A stretch of DNA of 64,000 bases from Sepiola atlantica (taxonomy: Eukaryota > Mollusca > Cephalopoda > Sepiida > Sepiolidae). A program made the position numbers and the translations under genes. The stretch covers positions 49,846,825 to 49,910,824 of the forward strand of contig OY744544.1 of the NCBI GenBank assembly GCA_963556195.1, read 5' to 3'. This document shows, one piece after another, positions 58,285-64,000 of this stretch (within the stretch, counting starts at the first letter, position 1; the number at the start of each line of letters is the position of its first letter). Below the pieces are notes generated by a model. That model saw nothing but the letters and a program-made list of their open reading frames with translations, did no database searches and had not been told where the DNA came from.

Positions 58285-58287
<3 letters not shown>
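58130..58287 (+). mobile_element. Retroelement 3' end, third copy of the 22027-22262 family
   Basis: Reads ctaaatatgaactaaggg, ttctgcctgatgaagtctca, acagctgttgatcgataaca, catgccagtgtcacag and tgtacatgtctttataaata, then an AT tract (58287-58326). It aligns with the reverse complement of the left arm at 22027 and its loop, showing that the 22-kb pair is two copies of one element end. Confidence 0.7.
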
Positions 58288-58328
<41 letters not shown>

Positions 58329-58528
58329 CTAGGTTAAGTATGTATTCGCAGGAAAAAAACTCAGAGAATATTATATGGCCTAATAGTAAATAGGACTGTT
58401 TATACTAATATATTTATTCTTGTAGACATGTACAGACGTTAATGTTTACATCTGTAATTATCAAAAATTAAGAAATCTGTCAGCCGAAAAGTTTGTCTGT
58501 TCATTTAGTTGTTCAAAATGAATATTAT

Positions 58529-58541
58529 GTATATATATATA

Positions 58542-58583
<42 letters not shown>
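58529..58583. repeat. (AT)n microsatellite
   Basis: AT run; a second, longer one follows at 58690-58759. Confidence 0.95.
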
Positions 58584-58585
<2 letters not shown>

Positions 58586-58686
58586 TTTTCCACTTATAAA
58601 ATAGATCATTTAGTGAAGACCGGCGTTGTTTCAATAAAAACAAGCTCGATGATACTCGATTACAGAGTAAGCCTTCATAAAATCGC

Positions 58687-58689
<3 letters not shown>

Positions 58690-58759
<70 letters not shown>
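58690..58759. repeat. (AT)n microsatellite
   Basis: AT run with one G interruption near its start. Confidence 0.95.
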
Positions 58760-58761
<2 letters not shown>

Positions 58762-59769
58762 GTGTTTCTCGGCTAAGTATATTTTCACATTCGAAAACTG
58801 ATAATAGAAAATAACCGTATAGTAACCATAAAAGCATGTGCATTTAATGTGTTAATGTCATTTTTAATATTTCGGATTACTATCTGTCTTTATTTCAAAA
58901 GATGTATTTATTAATCAAAATAAATATGACAGTTTTAGTAATACCTGGATAGTAGATACATTTAAGTGTCCTTTTCTCTGCGACCCTTTCTTTTTATTCG
59001 TTTTTTAACTATGAACGATGCTTCGGTGACCTTCTCGTTTTTGCACGTGTCCAATGATTTACAGGAAATTATACGTTTGAATGACAAAAAGTATTTCTCT
59101 TATTATTAACCAGGGAAAGCAAGAAACGCAACAGTCAGAAATAAATTGATCTGAAATCACTCGAGATACTTTTTTTTATCTTAAATGAAAGTGTGAAAAA
59201 GTTAAATAGAGGGGATATAATAACTCAATTGGAAGCTTGGTAGCCGTGTGTTTGCATGTGGCGTGGCTTCTGTTTTTCATTTACAATTAAACATAATAAC
59301 CGACGTTTTCCCTTGTGTATGCGTCTGTGTTAGTGAATAGATGTGATTTTGTTCATATCCCACAGTCTAGCAGGGACCAGTGTGTGAAAATTAATATTTC
59401 AGAAGATATTGTAACGATTTTGCGACTAAATAAAATTGGCTATGCAAAATATAACGTGTGTTTTATTAATATCAATAAAGTAAATGATTTTAAAGACAAA
59501 ATTCAAGAATAGTTTATTAATGAAATGTCCTTTTGTCCAAGGAATATGCAAATTAGTTTGACCTCAATACTTAAATCGTACACAACCGAAGTATTATATA
59601 TATATTTTTTCAATTTTTTAAATCATTTTTACTGCCAGACATTCACCTGATATTTCAGAGACTTTAACCGAGAGATCATTTTAAGATTCTAATCGTCTCT
59701 TTAAGCACATATGTTTGGATCTCTCTTGCACTTGCTTTACCGAGTATATTCGCCACGTAGTTTTAAAAA
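58760..59769. other. Unassigned spacer
   Basis: AT-rich; the small open frame at 59315-59512 has no recognised features. Confidence 0.45.
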
Positions 59770-60180
59770 ATTCTTTTTTTCAGGTGTTCGGTTACCCCAA
59801 TGATTACTGAAATGATCGAGATCTTCCTAAGATACCAGTTTGATTTTCATGTCGTACATAAGACCTTTGTATTTAGTTATCTTCTCCCTATCAGCTCTGT
59901 TTAAAACGGAATCATTAGAGACACTGACTTCAACTAGGGCTACTACTTTCCCCCTCTTCTCCCATATAACTATGTCAGGTTTACAGATCCATTTTCTAGC
60001 TATGTAGCTATTTAGATTGCATAGTCATAGTGGATGGTGTCTGACTTATTTGTATAAGTTATATCTGGTATATGTCCCCAAGACTTATAGCTACACCGGT
60101 AATTAAATGCTTTTACATTCCTTTGTATTGCATTATATAGTAGTCATCCTCCAGTAGAACCTTACAACTGGATGTCAGGT
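59770..60180 (-). pseudogene. Non-LTR retrotransposon C-terminus with endonuclease-like motif
   Basis: The minus strand reads a NAIQRNVKAFNYRCSYKSWG segment, then after a frame change KPDIVIWEKRGKVVALVEV and REKITKYKGLMYDMKIKL. The Lys-Pro-Asp followed 14 residues later by Glu fits the PD-(D/E)xK arrangement of restriction-like endonucleases found at the C-terminus of R2/R4-type LINEs. Clade assignment is inference. The polymerase is missing, and a stop lies shortly after. Confidence 0.6.
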
Positions 60181-61139
60181 AGATCACACTCTCTACTATT
60201 TATTATTATATTAGAAATCTGTTTATTTATGTAGTGTGAATCTGTAAAGATGATTTTAATGACATTATAGAAATGATAGAGTCTTCAACATATATCAGCG
60301 TCTATTATGTTCTTATTACCGTTAAGTAGACTATTTGACTTTCGAATGTAATATATGTCAAAGTATTGAAAATATAATTATGAAGCATCACTTTCATTAG
60401 TCTGGAAATATTATCAGGGCGGAGAAGGGTCGTTTTTTCATTCAACAGTGAATTGCATTTTAGTAATCCTCTCATGGATGCACGAAAAAGAAAGTACACG
60501 CATTAACTGAAAATGCAATGAAACAAATGAAAATCGCTGAAGAATGCGATTATTAGGACGAAATTTCGACGCATGGTATTCAATTGAAGAGTCAGGGTAA
60601 TATATTACGATCATTCTTATAATCCAGAACTTCGTGCTAATCACATGAACATCATTCAAGACTACAATTGGTCTACTTGCCTTTAAGAAATTTGAGATTA
60701 AGAGAAATTATTTACTTCCCGAGGAGTTTAGATACCAGATCAGAAGAATATTGAAAGGTAACCGCACCAAAAGTGCAATGTGACATACAAAAATGCCCGA
60801 GCAGTGACGTCGGCATTCTCGGTTACGCGCTACTCAGACTATTAGCAATAAACCCCTTTTCCACGAGAGAAGGTAATGCCTGGGAGGGTGGACCTCCTAA
60901 AAATGAACAGAAGCATAATTCCACCCTACAGAAGCAAAACCTCTTAACTTCAATAGCCTAGACTCTGTCAGACTGATTGTCAAGGACCTATCTTCGACTG
61001 GTAAGAGAAATTGATGCTGCATTACTAGTTTTGCCAACGGCGATAATGTTATATGAAAACTAGCAAAATTGTTTTTATTGCTATTATTCATATTACCACC
61101 AATATTAATTTTATGACTACTGGATTGACTAACTGAAAT
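60181..61139. other. Unassigned spacer
   Basis: No coding trace or element end recognised. Confidence 0.45.
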
Positions 61140-61740
61140 AATATACTCATTTCGCTTTTACCACTGCTGATATGATTACCGTCTGTGTTCCCACCGATTG
61201 TAGTGTTCATGTTTCTTCTTTCATTGCTGGTGACAGTACTGCTGCTTCTACCACGGCTGATACATATAGCGTTACTTCTTCCACTACCATTACCATTGCT
61301 GTTGCTTTTACGCCTGCTTATACCGTTAAGTCTGTTTTACCATTGCTTTACATTTGCTTATACTATTACTGGTACACTACCGTTGTTCATGCACATTTCT
61401 TATTGTTTTATAAATGCCGATAACGTTACGATTGCTAATTGCATTGCTGGTACCGTTACTGTCTTTTACGACTACTTATACGCGTACTATTATTTTTACT
61501 ACTGCCGATACAATTATTGTTACTTAGCGTAGCGTTGGTAGCGTTACTGCTGCTTTAATTACTACTGGTGCCGTTACAAAGTTTTTCAGACTAATAATAA
61601 CGTTATCATTGTGCATTCTTATTCTGGTATTGTTATCGTTTCTTTTACCCTACTTGTACCGTAATTGTTTCTTATTGTAATGTCTTTTACCACGGCTGGT
61701 ACCATTATCGTTGCTTTTATCACTGCTGTATCAATATATA
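61140..61740 (+). repeat. Diverged triplet-like minisatellite (gctggtaccgtta/ttgcttttaccactgctg)
   Basis: Loosely repeated units of about 30-39 bases of the type ccattgctggtaccgttact followed by gcttttaccact. Copies are clearest at 61200-61330, 61440-61540 and 61680-61730. Thr/Ala-rich frames across it are repeat products. Confidence 0.75.
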
Positions 61741-62511
61741 GATAGCGACCATCAATAGACACAAGCATAAATAAAACTAACAGTTGATTATTTATTCTAT
61801 TGCTTTACGTATTTCTAGGATCGAGCCGATTCTCTTACTCTCGGGTAAGGAGACACGTATTTATTCATCGAACGTACGAATACGTTGGGAAGAGAACCGA
61901 GCCCAGATAGGGTCTGTAAATAGCTGGATTTCAATACATCTGTACGATCACAAGTGTCAAAACAAACGCGCCAATACACGGCGCAGTATCTCAACCCAAA
62001 CCCCCCAGAGTCCAGAGTCAAAGGCAGAACTGGCCATAGTGGCATGATTGATCGTCCAGCGATCTTTCAACCAAGTCTTGCTGGGGCCGCTACTTTTCGC
62101 TGACCACCACTAAGCACCGTCTCACGGTTATAAACCCGATCACACGAGATTGGCGCGAGACTTGGCCGGCCATTCTGTGATTGATGGCCTGTCATGGCCG
62201 TTCGATCTGCGCAGGCGTGGAAGTGAGTTGGTTTTGTAGGACGAAATGTAAGATGCCGGTTTGAAAGAAGAGCGTACATAGTTAGACAACTGGGAATTCG
62301 GAAATTGCTTTACATACGTATATACACACATGCGCCCGTGCATATTTTCCAAAAGTAACTCATACACACCTATATCTATAAATCTGTAAAAAAAATAACC
62401 ATGCACATACGCACGAATGTACATAGGAAGAGGATAACGTGATATACATTGAAAATGGGAAAGAACTCAGATTTATAATTTGATATGAAACTCATAAACC
62501 TCACACACACA

Positions 62512-62513
<2 letters not shown>
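61741..62513. other. GC-richer unassigned patch
   Basis: 61800-62260 is richer in C and G than nearly all neighbours. It has open frames on both strands (87 codons plus, 76 and 94 codons minus) without domains. It could be a decayed element or host regulatory sequence. Confidence 0.4.

Positions 62514-62548
<35 letters not shown>
62514..62548. repeat. (AT)n microsatellite
   Basis: AT run following a CA run. Confidence 0.95.
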
Positions 62549-62554
<6 letters not shown>

Positions 62555-62697
62555 ATAAAATATGTTTATATTTTTGTTTAAATATTTACTTTACTAGTAA
62601 ATGATTAAAACTATAAAAATTCCTGATAACACATAAACTACGAGCAATTTTTTGTTTCATTCCACAGATAATTCCTGCGGAAAAATTCAATACATAT

Positions 62698-62822
62698 ATA
62701 TATATATATTTCATAGTTATCCACAGACATGCGTCACGCGGTTACAGCGGCTCATCAGCCAATGGCAGGATTCGAAACCTCTACTACAGGGACTTTAGTC
62801 GGGCGCTTTACTACTAAGCAAT
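62698..62822 (-). mobile_element. tRNA-derived SINE, minus strand
   Basis: On the minus strand: tgcttagtagtaaagcgccc (A-box-like), then gaggtttcgaatcctgcc (B box), then ggctgatgagccgctgtaac and gcgtgacgcatgtctgtgga, ending in a TA run. The tRNA-like head and conserved-looking body match the design of cephalopod SINEs. It is not a tRNA gene, as no acceptor stem or plausible anticodon arm closes. Confidence 0.65.
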
Positions 62823-62963
62823 AAAAGTCTTATCAGAAAGACGTGATGTTTTTATCGTTTATAAATGTTGTTGCTTATTTCTTATTGTCAGCGATAATGC
62901 TGCGTACTTGCACTACCAAAATTCTTGAGAGTGAGAGAGAGGGTTTACCCTATTTTCAGGGAC

Positions 62964-62964
<1 letters not shown>

Positions 62965-63039
<75 letters not shown>

Positions 63040-63040
63040 C
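62965..63040. repeat. (AT)n followed by (TG)n
   Basis: AT run to about 63019, then about 10 TG units. Confidence 0.95.
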
Positions 63041-64000
63041 TATGTATGTATACATCTAATTTGTGAACAGTATTAAAAGTTAACTACTAAGCAGTTAACG
63101 TAAAGGGTAGTTTTCTTTGTACTAACTTAACAGATAAATATTTCTAAATCGATAATTTAATTCAATAACAAAAATTAATAATGCTTGATATGATAAATTT
63201 GTAAAATAACATTGCTGATAAATCTTAATGATAGTATCTCTTGTTTTGACATGCCCTATAATATTATATAATGTTTTCCAAACGGCGTTTCTAAGCTGTA
63301 GTAAAATTTAAATCTCATTATCGTACACACGCGTTTCAGCGCCCCCCACTACAGATCAGACATAAAAAACAGTCTCTTCACAACACTGGAGATCGATCTT
63401 CGGCCAAGCCGTAAGACTTCGACTATGAAAAAAATAAGAAAAAAAAAATATTGTCTGTACCATGAATAAGGTTTTTAAAATCGAAAATTTGGATTTAAAA
63501 AATGATTTAATATTTCATTTGTTTAACAAAATCTCACGTCATGTTGACTGATTCGCTAAATTTCAAAGTTATATGATGTTTTGCTTTTTGAGAGAATTCA
63601 TTTCTTTTGGTTAATTGTATATATTTTTTATTCTATTTATTATCAATAATCCCTTTTCTTAATTTTTCTATTATTAACTAAAATGATCTGTGTGTTGACC
63701 AGAAGTTTAATATGACATTTTAATTGTAAAACATTCCCTTTTTTATATCTAAATACTTAGTTGTTTCAAATGAGAATATCATGATACTGTATAGTAAAGG
63801 CATAGTGAGGGAGTGGCCTAATTGAATTGCTACATAATGACACGCGGATACATTCCGTAGCCAGTGAAAACGCGTGTGAGAACTCCTAGCGATTAAGAAA
63901 TAATAACAACATTCTATAAACTGAACCCCGAAAGAAGGAAAAATACACGAAATTGTAGAGAAGGATGAAAGAACCGAGGAGGAAAACCACCAGCCACTCA
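63041..64000. other. Unassigned end of the window
   Basis: AT-rich; nothing recognised. Confidence 0.45.

Noticed and set aside
62720..62822. tRNA gene
   Set aside because: A- and B-box-like sequences exist, but the acceptor stem does not close and the downstream body is SINE-like.

Overview
The window looks like nuclear DNA of an animal, most likely a cephalopod mollusc. It is AT-rich, is full of long (AT)n tracts and minisatellites, carries tRNA-derived SINEs, and mixes several worn-out transposon classes: Penelope-like elements, non-LTR retrotransposons, Gypsy-type LTR elements, Helitrons and a Tc1-like element. The organism call is an inference from repeat style; no host gene names a taxon. 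I found no host protein-coding gene and no functional rRNA or tRNA gene. Nearly all open reading frames in the window are shadows of simple repeats. The real coding traces are all transposon remnants, broken by stops and frameshifts.

Layout. 0-10 kb: a non-LTR reverse transcriptase tail (150-690), a 15-copy 84-bp minisatellite, a TA array, three copies of a terminal repeat with hammerhead-like hairpins, a SINE, nested foldback palindromes and a second non-LTR remnant. 10-20 kb: a decayed Tc1-like transposase, then a complete LTR-LTR element without protein genes (13375-18924) that landed inside a TA-rich minisatellite with a 4-bp target duplication. 20-30 kb: a Penelope-like GIY-YIG remnant, a well-formed hammerhead ribozyme motif, a head-to-head inverted repeat, an LTR-like block, two minisatellites and a Gypsy pol remnant (27848-29748). 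30-36 kb: diverged tandem repeats, a Helitron 3' end beside a 35-bp minisatellite and a second Penelope-like remnant. 36-47 kb: Helitron territory, with back-to-back termini near 36.3 kb, a C-rich minisatellite of about 21 units, a Helitron replicase-helicase remnant (42490-44870) with a proper 3' end at 45053, and a 283-bp mini-Helitron. 46.5-49 kb: 31-bp and 28-bp arrays and a perfect palindrome. 50-64 kb: another Helitron end with the same 35-bp minisatellite in opposite orientation, three more retrotransposon remnants, many AT tracts and a second SINE.

There is no operon-like organisation. The history is one of repeated insertion and decay. Features that may matter beyond decay are the hammerhead motif at 21.8 kb, related CTGANGA-hairpin-GAAA motifs at four other places, the gene-less LTR element with patchy LTR identity, Helitrons carrying minisatellites, and arrays with higher-order structure.
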